64,000 bases of DNA from Nemertoderma westbladi (taxonomy: Eukaryota > Xenacoelomorpha > Nemertodermatida > Nemertodermatidae). Where the stretch lies: positions 1-64,000 of the forward strand of contig JAUCBJ010002698.1 of assembly GCA_032718475.1 (NCBI GenBank), given 5' to 3'. Each line of letters opens with the position of its first letter. Within the stretch, counting starts at the first letter, position 1. The position numbers were made by a program, and so were the translations under genes. Under the pieces are notes generated by a model. The model did no database searches. It had not been told where the DNA came from and saw only the letters and a program-made list of their open reading frames with translations. This document shows positions 9,869-21,518 of this stretch, one piece after another.

Positions 9869-11389
9869 AAAAGGAAGGAAGGAAGGAAGGAAGGAAGGAA
9901 GGAAGGAGGAAGGAAGGAAGGAAGGAAGGAAGGAAGGAAGGAAGGAAGGAAGGAAGGAAGGAAGGAAGAAGGAAGGAAGGAAGGAAGGAAGGGAGGGAGG
10001 GAGGGAGGGAGGGAGGGAGGGAGGGAGGGAGGGAGGAAGGAAGGAAGGAAGGAAGGAAGGGAGGGAGGAAGGAAGGAAGGGAGGAAGGAAGGAAGGGAGG
10101 AAGGAAGGGAGGGAGGGAGGAAGGAAGGAAGGAAGGAAGGAAGGAAGGAAGGAAGGAAGGAAGGAAGGAAGGAAGGAAGGAAGGAAGGAAGGAAGGAAGG
10201 AAGGAAGGAAGGAAGGAAGGAAGGAAGGAAGGAAGGAAGGAAGGAAGGAAGGAAGGAAGGAAGGAAGGAAGGAAGGAAGGAAGGAAGGAAGGAAGGAAGG
10301 AAGGAAAGAAGGAAGGAAGGAAGGGAGGGAGGGAGGAAGGAAGGAAGGAAGGAAGGAAGGAAGGAAGGAAGGAAGGAAGGAAGGAATGAAGGAAGGGAGG
10401 GAGGGAGGGAGGAAGGAAGGAAGGAAGGAAGGAAGGAAGGAAGGAAGGAAGGAAGGAAGGAAGGAAGGAAGGAAGGAAGGAAGGAAGGAAGGAAGGAAGG
10501 AAGGAAGGAAGGAAGGAAGGAAGGAAGGAAGGAAGGAAGGAAGGAAGGAAGGAAGGAAGGAAGGAAGGAAGGAAGGAAGGAAGGAAGGAAGGAAGGAAGG
10601 AAGGAAGGAAGGAAGGAAGGAAGGAAGGAAGGAAGGAAGGAAGGAAGGAAGGAAGGAAGGAAGGAAGGAAGGAAGGAAGGAAGGAAGGAAGGAAGGAAGG
10701 AAGGAAGGAAGGAAGGAAGGAAGGAAGGAAGGAAGGAAGGAAGGAAGGAAGGAAGGAAGGAAGGAAGGAAGGAAGGAAAGAAGGAAGGAAGGAAGGGAGG
10801 GAGGGGAGGAAGGAAGGAAGGAAGGAAGGAAGGAAAGGAAGGAAGGAAGGAAGGAAGGAAGGAAGGAATGAAGGAAGGGAGGGAGGGAGGGAGGAAGGAA
10901 GGAAGGAAGGAAGGAAGGAAGGAAGGAAGGAAGGAAGGAAGGAAGGAAGGAAGGAAGGAAGGAAGGAAGGAAGGAAGGAAGGAAGGAAGGAAGGAAGGAA
11001 GGAAGGAAGGAAGGAAGGAAGGAAGGAAGGAAGGAAGGAAGGAAGGAAGGAAGGAAGGAAGGAAGGAAGGAAGGAAGGAAGGAAGGAAGGAAGGAAGGAA
11101 GGAAGGAAGGAAGGAAGGAAGGAAAGGAAGGAAGGAAGGAAGGAAGGAAGGAAGGAAGGAAGGAAGGAAGGAAGGAAGGAAGGAAGGAAGGAAGGAAGGA
11201 AGGAAGGAAGGAAGGAAGGAAGGAAGGAAGGAAGGAAGGAAGGAAGGAAGGAAGGAAGGAAGGAAGGAAGGAAGGAAGGAAGGAAGGAAGGAAGGAAGGA
11301 AGGAAGGAAGGAAGGAAGGAAGGAAGGAAGGAAGGAAGGAAGGAAGGAAGGAAGGAAGGAAGGAAGGAAAGGAAGGAAGGAAGGAAGGA
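9869..11389. repeat. (GGAA)n tetranucleotide microsatellite, about 1.5 kb
   Basis: The array is a run of GGAA/GGAAGGAA with scattered GGGA patches (9990-10060, 10800-10810, 10875-10890) and rare single-base variants. The plus strand is purely purine except for rare T variants. Long open frames on both strands (KEGRKEGR-type, SFLPSFLP-type) follow from the repeat and are not genes. GGAA arrays are known binding platforms for ETS-family transcription factors in vertebrates; whether that matters here is unknown. Confidence 0.98.
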
Positions 11390-11390
11390 T

Positions 11391-12861
11391 GGGTACCCAC
11401 TTTTTAAACAAATTTTTTCATATGAAAACGGCTTTTATCATGAGGTTTTTTGTTCTAGAACAAATTTTTAACCTTCTGCCAGTACGATGCGATGGTAGCT
11501 AGTAATTTTATTCTTGTGTTTTATCTAGTACTTTTTATTAGCTAGTGAAAAAAATTATAATTGAAAAATTGAAAACAAATTTGACCAACTTTTTTCTTGT
11601 AAAAATATATTTTATTATGAGGATTTTTTATCTAGAACAAATATTTGACCTTCTGACAGTAAGATGGTAGCAAGTACTTTTAATTTTGTGTTAGCTAGTA
11701 CTATTTATTAGCTAGTAAATGTAAGATATACCGGTAATTTAATTCTCAATTACATATTTGCATGGAATAATTTATGAGTCATGGCAGCTAGTAATTTTTA
11801 TTTGATAGTAATTATTCACTAGCTAGTTTTTTATATTTTAGGCCTATGCAAAATACAGTTTTTACATATTTTGCTTATTTAGGCCTATTTTACTTATTAC
11901 TACATTTATTTATCTTTTTATTAGTCATTTCGAGAATATATTGATGATATGGAAATTGTCTAAATAAAAGGGGCACTACAAAATTTCTTTTGTAATTTTA
12001 AGATCACTAGCTACCTTTAAAAACACTAGCCACCATAATAAAAAAAAATAGCTAACCTCTCTCAGAAGGTGAAATTTATGTTCTAGAACGAATAACATCA
12101 TGATAATATCCATTAACATGGTCCAAAATATTATTTTGTAATTTTAAGATCACTAGCTACCTTTAAAAACACTAGCTACCATAATAAAAAACAATAGCTA
12201 ACCTCTCTCAGAAGGTGAAATTTATGTTCTAGAACGAAAAACATCATGAAAATATCCAATAATGTGGTAATAAAATTGGTCAAAAATTAGGTACCAAAAA
12301 TTTGGTTTTGAAATTTTAAAAACAGTAGCTACCTAAAAGAAATCACTAGCTACCACAAAAAAAAAATAGCTAACGTCTAACAGAAGATAACATTAATGTT
12401 CTAAAACAAAAAACCTCAAGATAATAGCCATTAACATGGTCAAATAAATAGTCAAAAAGTGGGTACCCATAACATAGTAGTATATCATAATAGCCATTAA
12501 CATTGTCAAATAAATGGTCAAAAAGTTGGTACCCATAACATAGTAGTACCGATTTATGTTATAAAAATGCAGTTCTATGCGGAACTGTTACCGATTTAGT
12601 TTTAGAACATAAATGTCATCTTCTGTGAGAAGTTAGCTATTGTTTTTTTATGATAGCTAGGTTTTTAGGTAGTAATAATAATAATAATATTAAACACAAA
12701 TATCTGACTGAGCATAATAAAAATGTATATAATTTACATTTCTAAATACAGTAGTAAAAACTGTAATTTGACATCTGCCTATATTTTGAATAAAAAACTA
12801 GCTAGTGAATAATTACTAGCTACTTTGACTATCAAATAAAAACTACTACAATTATCTAACA
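11391..12861. mobile_element. Inverted-repeat region rich in TAGCTAGT, with internal tandem copies
   Basis: GGGTACCCACTTTTT (11391) mirrors AAAAAGTGGGTACCC (12454), and TTTGTTCTAGAACAAATTT (11448) mirrors the several copies of ATGTTCTAGAACGAA (12079, 12224). ACTAGCTAGTTTTTTATA (11818) mirrors AAAAAACTAGCTAGTGAA (12793). The right half has a unit of about 145 bp in tandem (CACTAGCTACCTTTAAAAAC at 12006 and 12151, diverged at 12310). Another copy of TGGTCAAAAAG...GGTACCCATAACATAGTAG recurs at 12449 and 12515. No protein is encoded. It is a decayed foldback element with nested subrepeats, abutting the BEL-A reading frame directly at 12862. Confidence 0.6.
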
Positions 12862-14742
12862 CATCATTACGTTTCCAAGCCCGGTAAACCCAACGAAGTC
12901 CGAGTAGTGTTCGACGGCTCCGCCCTTTACATGGGTCAAGCCCTGAACTCGGAATTATTGCCGGGACCCAACTTACTCCAATCCTTGTTGGGAATACTAT
13001 TAAGATTACGGCAATATTCTATCGCTTTCGCTTCGGATATAGAAAGCATGTTCTTACAAGTCAAGACGCTGGATAGGGATCGAGACAGCCTACGATTTCT
13101 GTGGTGGCCTGAAGGAGACCTCAATCAAAAACCGGTGGAGTACTGGATGACCATCCAGGCTTTCGGGATCATCTCGAGCCCCTCGAACGCTTGTTCAGTA
13201 GTGCGTACCACTGCTGATGACAACCGAGACGCCTTCTCTAAATCGGTTATCGACAACATCAAACGGGATATATACATGGACGACAATTTAAAGTCCCTCC
13301 CATCGGTGGAAGAAGCCATTGATTTTGCCAAGGGAATGGTGGAGTGCTTGCAACGCGGTGGATTTCGACTAACCAAATTCACTAGTAACTCCCGTGAGTT
13401 TCTGGAATCGATCCCAGTAGAAGACCGAGGTGTTAAAGATCTGGACCTCATCAAGGACGATCTTCCAGAAACCAAGACACTTGGTTTAAAATGGGACACG
13501 GAGAGAGATATTTTGTTTTTCCAGTTAAAACAGCGAGATAATCCAGTTAGAACTAAACGGATTTGTCTAAGTATCCTGAGCACTTATTTCGATCCATTGG
13601 GATTTATTAGTCCAGTTATATTGGTTGCTCGGAGCTTAGTGCAACAAATGTGGCTTGAAAACCACTCGTGGGATGATCCACTTAAGGGAGAACTACTAAA
13701 GAAGTGGATGAAATGGGAAGATTCTCTACCATCCATCGAGAACTTTAAGATTTCCCATTCATATTTTGGTCACGTTCTCCCCACGTATTCCTATCAACTC
13801 CATGTGTTTGGAGACGCCAGCGATATGGGAATAGGTATAGTAGCCTACCTGAGGGTTGAAACTCCAGATGGAATTAAAGTTGCCTTGGTTACTTCTAAGG
13901 CCTTGATAAACAACAAACTGCGAGTTCCTCGAGCGGAGTTAAAGGTGGCTCTATATGCTACAGCCATCGGCCGGAATGTAACAGAACAGATCGACTATCC
14001 ACTGGAGAAAACTGTCTATTGGAGTGATGCTTTACTCATTTTGGAGTATATAACCAATGAAGTCTGTCAGTTCAGCGTCTTCATTACCAACAGAGTAGCC
14101 ATTATACTTAGTCGCTCTAATGTAGATCAATGGAGACATTGCCCTGGGACGATTAATCCAGCCGACATCGCCTCTAGAGGAGCAACCCCTCAAGAACTGA
14201 TAGATACTCCAGATTGGTTAGGTGGACCCGACTTCCTAAGTAAAGAAGAGGATGAATGGCCTCCTCATCTTACCACGGCTGAGATTAGACAAGCCAAGGG
14301 AGCGGAGAAAGTCAAACCTAAAACCTGGACAAGTAAATCTAAGTTATTTAATCCCGTGATAGATCTATCTGTACTACACATCTCCGGGGACGACGCTGTG
14401 GATCTAAACTCCCCCGCCACAAACAAATCTGTTATAGAAATCAGAGAAAGAGACTGGAAATCTGGAACACCAGACGTCTCGCAAGGACTCTCACCTCTCC
14501 TGCAGAGAGCAATAAATCATTATAGCTCATGGAATCGGCTTTGCAAGGCCGTCGTGTATTTTAAAAGATGCTTCCATCATCACTATTCCAGGACGAAGAT
14601 CGCTAATGATACCGCTCCAACGATATCTGAACAGGTCCATGCTTTTAAAGATCTGCCCACTTACAAAGTGTCGGATAGGTTTCTGACGGAGAAGATCAAT
14701 TACCAGGAGCATAAAGAAACCAATAAGCAGATACTCGCACTG
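12862..14742 (+). pseudogene. BEL-A Pol: reverse transcriptase and RNase H
   Basis: The frame opens in HHYVSKPGKPNEVRVVFDGSA, the conserved BEL/Pao entry to the RT palm. It reaches FASDIESMFLQV (first catalytic Asp) and DIYMDDN (the YMDD catalytic pair, about 13273). The connection domain LSTYFDPLGFISPV is typical of BEL/Pao. The RNase H-like part has LHVFGDASDMGIGIVAYL (13800), YWSDALLILEYI (14016) and the family-typical QWRHCPGTINPADIASRG (14128). The segment is a continuous 627 codons, so it has decayed little. It ends where the SINE begins; the codons on either side of the SINE resume the same reading frame after removal of the four-base duplication. Confidence 0.92.
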
Positions 14743-14904
14743 TTGTGTCCCTAGGCAAGACACTTTAGACATTAGTGCCTACGTCAACCCAGCTGTATAA
14801 TGGGAACCTGGCTTTGCTGGGGTAATGATAATAAAAGCGCTTTGAGTATGCTGAGCGTAGAAAAGCGCTATATAAATAACCAATATTATTATTATTATTA
14901 TTAT
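14743..14904 (+). mobile_element. Short SINE-like insertion with LINE-type tail, TSD ACTG
   Basis: A 162-bp insertion splits BEL-A. ACTG occurs on both sides (14739-14742 and 14905-14908), and deleting one copy plus the insert restores the BEL frame. The 3' end AAAGCGCTATATAAATAACC followed by (ATT)n closely resembles the 3' end of the CR1/L2-like LINE at 26260-26300 (GGCGCTATATAAATCATT then (ATT)n). This suggests a SINE that borrows that LINE's 3' tail. A clear tRNA head is not visible. Confidence 0.75.
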
Positions 14905-14908
14905 ACTG

Positions 14909-16330
14909 AGACTCCTGCAATGCTATGAAGATTCTGATAAGTATTTCCTGTTGTTGAGAAATCCACAGATGCGCTTAAGGGATCGTTTCTCTAGCACAAT
15001 GATAGATGGGTTAATATGTGTTGGAGGGAGACTAACTAATGCTCCATTATCCTTTGATACTAAGTTTCCCATACTCATTAGAAATCTTGAAATACAAATC
15101 AAGATGATTGTAGATGTTTACAGTTGGCTTTACCATGCTGGTAGAGAAAGAGTTCTTAGCGAAATTCAAACTCGCTATTATTTCCATAAACCCCGTAGAG
15201 CTCTGAACCAAGTTCTTAGGAACTGTATACCCTGTAGGAAAGCATTCAGTAGGCCTTTAACATAGCGGGAGGCAGAATTACCCAGGGAACGAGTAAGCTT
15301 CTATGAACCACCCTTTACCAATACTGGGGTGGATTTATTTGGCCCTATTGAAGTATATTGTGCTAGGACTATAGTCAAGCGATGGTGTGTCATCTTTGTC
15401 TGTATGACGTGTAGAGCGATCCATCTAGATATGGTGAACGATCTATCTACCAACAGCTTCAAACTGAGTTTACACCGACAGATCGCTCGCTTTGGAACTA
15501 GCAACACGATGAGATCCGACAAGGGAACAAACTTCATTGGCGCCAATAATGAGATCAAAGCTTACGTGAAAGATTGGAACCAAAGACAGGTGGACGATCA
15601 GCTAAGGGTAACAGCATCTAGCTGGACCTTCAACGCCGCCGACGCCTCTTGGTGGGGAGGAAGTTGGGAGAGATTAATAAGGAGTGTAAAGACCGCATTT
15701 CACTTTATAGTGCCTTGCCGCGCATATCTCACCGACGAACTTTTGCGGACATTAATGGAAGAAATTGCCGCCTATCTTAACGAGAGACAGCTTATGCCAG
15801 TCTCATCGAGTCCCGACTCCCTAGAAGCGCTAACACCCGCGCATTTCCTACTGAAGAAACCTGTAGCCATGCTCCCACAATCGGAAATCACGGACGGAGA
15901 CGAATACTGCCGACAAACTTGGCAACTCATGCAGTTATTATCCCGTCGTTTCGCTGACCATTTCGAAAAACATTATTTGCCTATGCTACAACTTCGAACC
16001 AAGTGGTTTGCGCAGCAAGAAAACATCAGCGCCGGAGACATGGTCCTTATTGTGGAATCAGATCTTCCACAAAAGCGGTGGCAGACAGGTTGTATCATCG
16101 AGACTCATATATCCGATGATGGTTTAGTGCGATCGGTAGAACTCTTCGTCATGCGACGTAACTTTAAGAAACCTGGAATTGTATTCGAAACACAACAACT
16201 CAATCGCCCAGTTGGTCATTTATGTTTACTGGAAAGAGACAGAGAACTATCCGGAAACTATGGAAGGCAAGATACTCTTCCCACGACCCCCTCCCTAATC
16301 CAACAAACATCTAGGGACTCCCCAACGTAA
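14909..16330 (+). pseudogene. BEL-A Pol: integrase
   Basis: The segment has the linker DGLICVGGRL, the H2C2 zinc finger with WLYHAGRERVL and CIPCRKAF, then an in-frame TAG at about 15263. The catalytic core follows: FTNTGVDLFGP (first Asp), RSDKGTNFIGA (second Asp, about 15517) and WWGGSWERLIRSVK (Glu, about 15667). The C-terminal tail LNRPVGHLCLLE is the family's usual end, and the frame stops at 16328-16330. The single stop means a functional protein is unlikely. Integrase would insert the element's cDNA into host DNA. Confidence 0.92.
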
Positions 16331-16348
16331 CAGCGTCTGGAGTGGGTG

Positions 16349-16614
16349 TGTGACTACCTTATTTTATATTTGTTTTTTATTATTTTTATATTTATGTATG
16401 TATTATTACGTGAATTTATTATTATAATCGTTTTCTTTAATTTTATTTAGTAGAATATTATTTTAGCGATTATTTAGTAGATTAGTGCAATATATATCTT
16501 CGTGTTTATTACTTAATTACTTAACATTATATATTTAGTTTAACGGCGAGAAACAATTCATTTTCTCTTTCCTTACTGTCCGTATCATATTATAAATACG
16601 TGACCACAGTAACA
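16349..16614 (+). repeat. Possible 3' LTR of BEL-A
   Basis: A purine-rich tract (GGAGTGGGTG) just after the integrase stop is followed by TGTGACTACC, and a segment ending CACAGTAACA at 16614 would give TG...CA ends of 266 bp. The 5' LTR is absent from the window, so the boundaries cannot be confirmed by a paired copy. Confidence 0.3.
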
Positions 16615-18072
16615 TGAAATGTCCGTACTTATTAAAGTACAAAATACCGCCCCCTACTATACTCAAGTGTTATTGGTAAGTAGAGTATTAGGAATGCAAA
16701 GTTCAGATCCTCGTGTCTCGGCTAAACCAAGCTCTGGGTAGACCTTGGAAACGACTTGCCTCTTCTCACTGACATTGCTTCTTGCAATATTGTTCTCATA
16801 CCGTATATTAAATAATACATATAGTAGAATGATGTCCATTTAACAGTAGCGTAAAACACAGAATAAATCTGTTAAACCCTTTGACCATCTGCAATTCTAG
16901 TCGATTAAGATATCATGGCAACCACCGATATACTTGAAAGACAAAATTCTAGAATCAGTGGGTAACGTTCCCAGACATGTTCTGGAATAAATCGGTGTCC
17001 ATCTTAAATATTTAATATTTAATAAATATTTATAAAATCTATTAAAACAAATGTTATAATAGAGTAAAAAGCAGACAAATAAACTCTAAGGAGTTTGTAA
17101 ACCAAGAAAATCTATAAATCCAAAATCTGTTAAAATTTAGATCCTTTAAATTTCTAGTCAATTAAGATATCGTAGCACTTACCGATACTCTTAAAAGGAG
17201 AAATTTCCTAGAATTAAGGATCCTAGTCCCCAGACATGCTTTGGAATAAAATTGTGTCTATTTTAGTGTCAAATAATAAAATTTACGGGAATAATTTTAA
17301 ATTCATATCCTCTCATGAATTAGATGAATTGTAATTTTATACAATTTATAACATTCCCAAAATTCCATTAATTAATAGATCATGGGAGCGGAGATTCACC
17401 CTATTAAATATATTAGTGTGAGAGAATCTCCAATGTATAGTCAATAGCCGATAAAATTCATAAAATCATGTATAAAGGGGAATATTGACAATTAAAGAAT
17501 TACTATTAAATAGCATCCCAGATCTGTATGCATGAGAATTACCCTAATTCTACTGCTAGCTTTCCATAATGTCACCATAGCAACAACCACGCTAGAATTA
17601 GAAGCGAGTTAAAAGTACAATAGAAAGCTTGTCCCATTGAATAGTATACAGAATAAATAGCACACTGCTAGTATACAGGGATACATAATAATAACGTGGC
17701 ATTCTGGAAGGCACTTGACTAACGGACAAATGGCCCGAATGTGTACAATTTGTGACAGTTGTGTGGAATTTGTGCATTTATAGGTGAATGTTACTACTAA
17801 AGTGTGTTTACAGTAGCGAGTCGCAGTTGTGAAAGTTGCCCTACCTCTGTAGCAAGAACCTGAAGTAATTCTAAGCCCTTGGCACGGACAGTGGAGTGAC
17901 TCGCGCTGGTTATTGTTGTCGTTGTGTAGCTACTACGTTGGCGAGAGGCACAGCGACGACAGTACATCAGCGCTGAGGATCTTGCGCTGTCCAGGGGCAT
18001 TGAGGGGGAGGCAGCGACGACCGCTAGCCTAAATATAATTAATTATAATACCGATAAACTCATATAGCAGCT
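16615..18072. other. Non-coding stretch with a diverged direct repeat and a CpG-containing leader
   Basis: Two diverged copies of a block of about 145 bp occur at about 16880-17015 and 17130-17270. They share TCTAGTCGATTAAGATATC / TCTAGTCAATTAAGATATC, ACCGATA, CCCAGACATG and TGGAATAAA. From about 17800 to 18060 the composition changes to CpG-containing DNA, which could be the leader or promoter of the coding block starting at 18073. No gene is seen. Confidence 0.5.
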
Positions 18073-20265
18073 ATGACTGAGTTGATAGAAGATGATCTTG
18101 GTATCAGGGAGCGATATACCCTACCATTGCAAGCGTTTGTTGATAGTTTAATAAGCGGCGACGCTAGTCAACCCACTACGGTGGACGATGGCCGTTATAT
18201 CGAACCGCCAATGTCAAAGGAACAGCTCACGCGTGAATTGGACTATAGAAAATTCACCGCTCGCTATCGCATCGTAATGGTACGTATATGGACTTCTTAA
18301 CTACTGGTCATCCTATTGATTTACACGATACGGATGATGTAGACACCCAAAGGGAAATGGTCCTATTTAAATATCATACCCAGTGGAGTCAGAACGATAA
18401 ACTGAGAATCGAACACGAGAATTCTATTCGAAACCGACTCGAAAGAGAAAACGTTGAAGAGCCGGATAAACGCAGTGACTTCAACAAATATTTGAAATTC
18501 TTGAGAGAAACATATCTCAATGTAGCCAGTCAACAAAATCTAGAAACTCAATATCCTCAAGGTATACATCATAACCCTATGATAGAACTCAAATCACTCT
18601 ATTTCACTATGATGTATCTTACCGCCGATTGACCGCTAACTGTTGTCCCGGATAGCTTCGAACAGATGGAGGAATATTGTAAAACTGGAGATAGATCACC
18701 CTCATTTCCCCTACAAGATGTGCATCTTTGGTATTATTGCGATGAAAACCAACAAACGGAAAGACATAAACATCCGCGGAGACGTTGTGCTAAACACAGT
18801 TTTACTCGCTATACTTACGGGAGTTTCAAGCGAAACTTGTTCGACGTATCACCTACGCTCGCTCGACTCAAACGATCCTTAAACAAACCTATGATCAGAG
18901 TTCCGGAATACTCGGTCAGACCTCCTCATTCCCTGGTGAGACCTCAGACTCTTGATCCTAATAGTATGACGGATCCTCCTGAACTGTACTCACTGTTCAA
19001 AGATCTAGTGTTACCCGAACAATTAGTCGGTGGCACTCCGGTAGTGGGCTCACTAGATATTCGCCCATCCTACCTAGCCGGATTGGGACGCGGACATTTA
19101 ATATCGCCGTTCAACCCGTATAATTGTCCCGGTTTAACCCGAATACAACCCGTCACCGAGGTGGAGGAGAGCATTGTACGAAACGCGTTAGATGCTATTC
19201 GGCAAAAGATCGGAAAAGGAACTTACGATTGTTTAGATAAACGTAAATTGCAGCAGCAAGTCCAAGCGGTAAAAGAATTAGCTTTACCTCAGTTCGATCA
19301 AGAAATTCAGAATCTCGAGGAAGACATCGAACTTGGACGAACCTACTCTCTGCAAGAGTTTTTGGACGAACGCTTCCAACGACAAGTGGAGGAAAATCAG
19401 CTCGAGGAGAATCACATCGAAATGGACGAGAGAGAAGAAGCAGCTTTAGCCCAACCAGAAGCTCAAATTCTTATGACTGATCTCTATTCCAAAACCATCA
19501 TTCATCCCTCGATGGTTCCCCATTTCGGAGACAAACTCTTCGCCACGGTACAACCCCAACCGGTTGATATCAACCTAAGATCTAGAGATCTTATCGCTGA
19601 TGCTCCTATGTTACAACGTCCGCCAATCAAGGCCACTCATGTCGACGGTATACTCGTTGAACCTCTGGACAATCGAGCGGATCTTGTCCATCGTATGGTA
19701 CACGAGGTCAACCTACGCGCTAGACCTTTACCGAACTCATTTTATGGGATCAAAGACCACCCCTATTATGTCAATTTAAGTCAATATTATATGGTGAAAC
19801 CGGAAGATCCTACATACAGTTTCAAGTTTCTACCATTTATAAATCCCAAGGTGACTTGTTCATAAACTCGCATCCAGAGCTACAAGAAGTTCATAGACGA
19901 CCATATTAATATAAAGCCAGAGAACGCGAGTTGGAAAGAACCAGCAAACTGAGAAAATTTCTCACTACTCACGGTCCGCCTACCGCTCTCGTGCAAACGA
20001 CCCGTCGGGAACCAGTAAGAGCTGCTGTCCTGAAACGCGCTCTAAAGGCTGTTCGACCTCGTTCCACTGAGGTTGATATCGATCAACCGGGTACCTCGAC
20101 CGGCAGATACACCGACCGCAATCCTAAACCTTCTGATGCAATTGTATTGCACCCCTCACCCAGGAGTTATAGCCCTCCTAGTAAAGTGGCTCACCCCAAA
20201 GAGAAAAAGACTCTTGCTAGCCTCAAACAACTTCATAAACGCCGTTCACGTAAGAAGGACTAATA
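18073..20265 (+). pseudogene. Unrecognised protein-coding block of about 730 codons, broken
   Basis: Coding-like sequence extends over 2.2 kb in three successive frame segments: 18073-18300, 18288-19865 (with a TGA at 18630-18632) and about 19850-20265 (with a stop near 19907). Seen along it: an N-terminal acidic part (MTELIEDDLGIRERY), and a charged segment with KYHTQWSQNDKLRIEHENS. A Cys/His cluster follows (YYCDENQQTERHKHPRRRCAKH, near 18733), then a Pro-rich middle (SVRPPHSLVRPQTLDP) and a Glu-rich probable coiled coil near 19240-19440 (LQQQVQAVKELALPQFDQEI). The C-terminus is strongly basic (LKQLHKRRSRKKD). I recognise no family, neither BEL Gag nor any transposase. Its codon style and orientation resemble BEL-A. 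It could be the Gag or an extra protein of an unknown retroelement, or a dead host or viral gene. The GTACGT at 18278 could also be a splice donor. Confidence 0.5.
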
Positions 20266-20346
20266 GTTTAGAGTATTTTTATATTTTAGAAACTGTGATT
20301 TTTATATTTTATAGACTTAAATCCCATTTTCTGGGAGTGGTGTAAA

Positions 20347-20439
20347 AGCTTTTGCGGACATAACAAGTCATTTTTCCCGCAATGCGCAGTGTAGGTGCTT
20401 TTGCGGACATAACAAGTCATTTTTGCCGCAATGCGCAGA
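20347..20439. repeat. Two-copy tandem repeat, 49-bp period
   Basis: GCTTTTGCGGACATAACAAG starts at 20348 and again at 20397, each copy ending CCGCAATGCGCAG. It lies 80 bp past the end of the unknown coding block. Confidence 0.85.
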
Positions 20440-21518
20440 ATACTCTAAAATAGCCATGAATTCATTCCCCTACGTGCCGGGAAGAGATTGAAGCTCAGAT
20501 GACGAAATCTGTCAGCTGATTTCCTGTAGACGTGGAACTTCTTTGTTCTGCTCAGCCTATCAGAGCGATTTTCACTTTATGTTGGACAGGGGCCTATGGA
20601 AACCCGAGCAATGCATTACAGTCTTTGTTTACCTTTTTCTGAGCCTCAGAACCGGCTTGGAATTCTTCTGTGCTTCTGTGTGGAAGTTTCAGACTTTGGC
20701 CTAAACATCTGATGGCTTTGATTATAAGAACGTAAAACTGTTAACTGAATCATCCTGGATACACTGATCATACTCAATTCAACTACCTTACTTGGATACA
20801 CATTTCATAACTGCATTATGTAACACATACTGACTGTTCACCGCATTATTTTGCTTCTGTTATTAATTGGTGTTATGTTAATGGATATTGCTGTTATATT
20901 TGGAGAATACCGATAAATAATCATAAAACCCCCAATCTTCTTTATTACTGAAGGTGAGAGGAACAGGTTTACTGGTAGCAACTGCGACTTACATTATAGT
21001 GGTTTTTTGTGTGAATTAAATGCTATTTCATAATCCCTACATGTGTCAGTTGCGATCCTCCTTATATATGATCAAATTCAGTGACGGTCGGCAGATCAGT
21101 GCGAAGTAGTGTGAAGTCGTGTGAATTAGTGTGAAGGTTAATAAAGCATCTCCTAAAGAATGCACTTTTTACGAATCTCTTTGGCCATCTAGTTGTGATT
21201 AGTATAAGTCATAACTCTGTTTTATACTTAAAGCGCCATGTACTAAAGGAACTGTTAATATTTCCCCGAAAGTAAATATATTGTCAGAGATTATATAGTA
21301 ACGATCAATCTAATAATACAGTAGGTCTACACTGCAATCACTATCAAAGCATCCGAATCCAGTCTCCCTTAACTGTGGGTGAATGATCGCGCACAGACTG
21401 GCTTCGGCTGATGTAACTTCAGTACATTAAATAATTGATATAGGCTAAAGTCGATTTATAAACAAAAGGACAACTAAAATTGGCAGGTTAAACTGTTAAA
21501 GGTCTAAAAGCGCGAACA
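20440..21518. other. Non-coding spacer
   Basis: No gene, RNA or element boundary can be supported. There is a short GTGTGAA-type repetition at 21105-21135 (GTGCGAAGTAGTGTGAAGTCGTGTGAATTAG). Confidence 0.4.

Larger units (their letters stand above)
12862..16614 (+). mobile_element. BEL/Pao LTR retrotransposon relic (BEL-A), 5' truncated
   Basis: Pol runs from the start of reverse transcriptase through RNase H to integrase on the plus strand, followed by a possible 3' LTR. Gag, protease and the 5' LTR are missing: the frame begins mid-protein exactly where the TAGCTAGT foldback region ends, so the 5' part was lost or displaced there. It was later hit by a SINE (14743-14904) and carries at least one in-frame stop. 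Codon use is more G+C-rich than the AT-rich surroundings. Confidence 0.9.

Noticed and set aside
4116-11389. CRISPR-like arrays
   Set aside because: The repeats are contiguous with no unique spacers, and the context is eukaryotic with no cas genes.
9731-11411. Long Lys/Glu/Gly/Arg and Ser/Phe/Leu/Pro repeat proteins
   Set aside because: Translations of the (GGAA)n microsatellite; no independent coding evidence.
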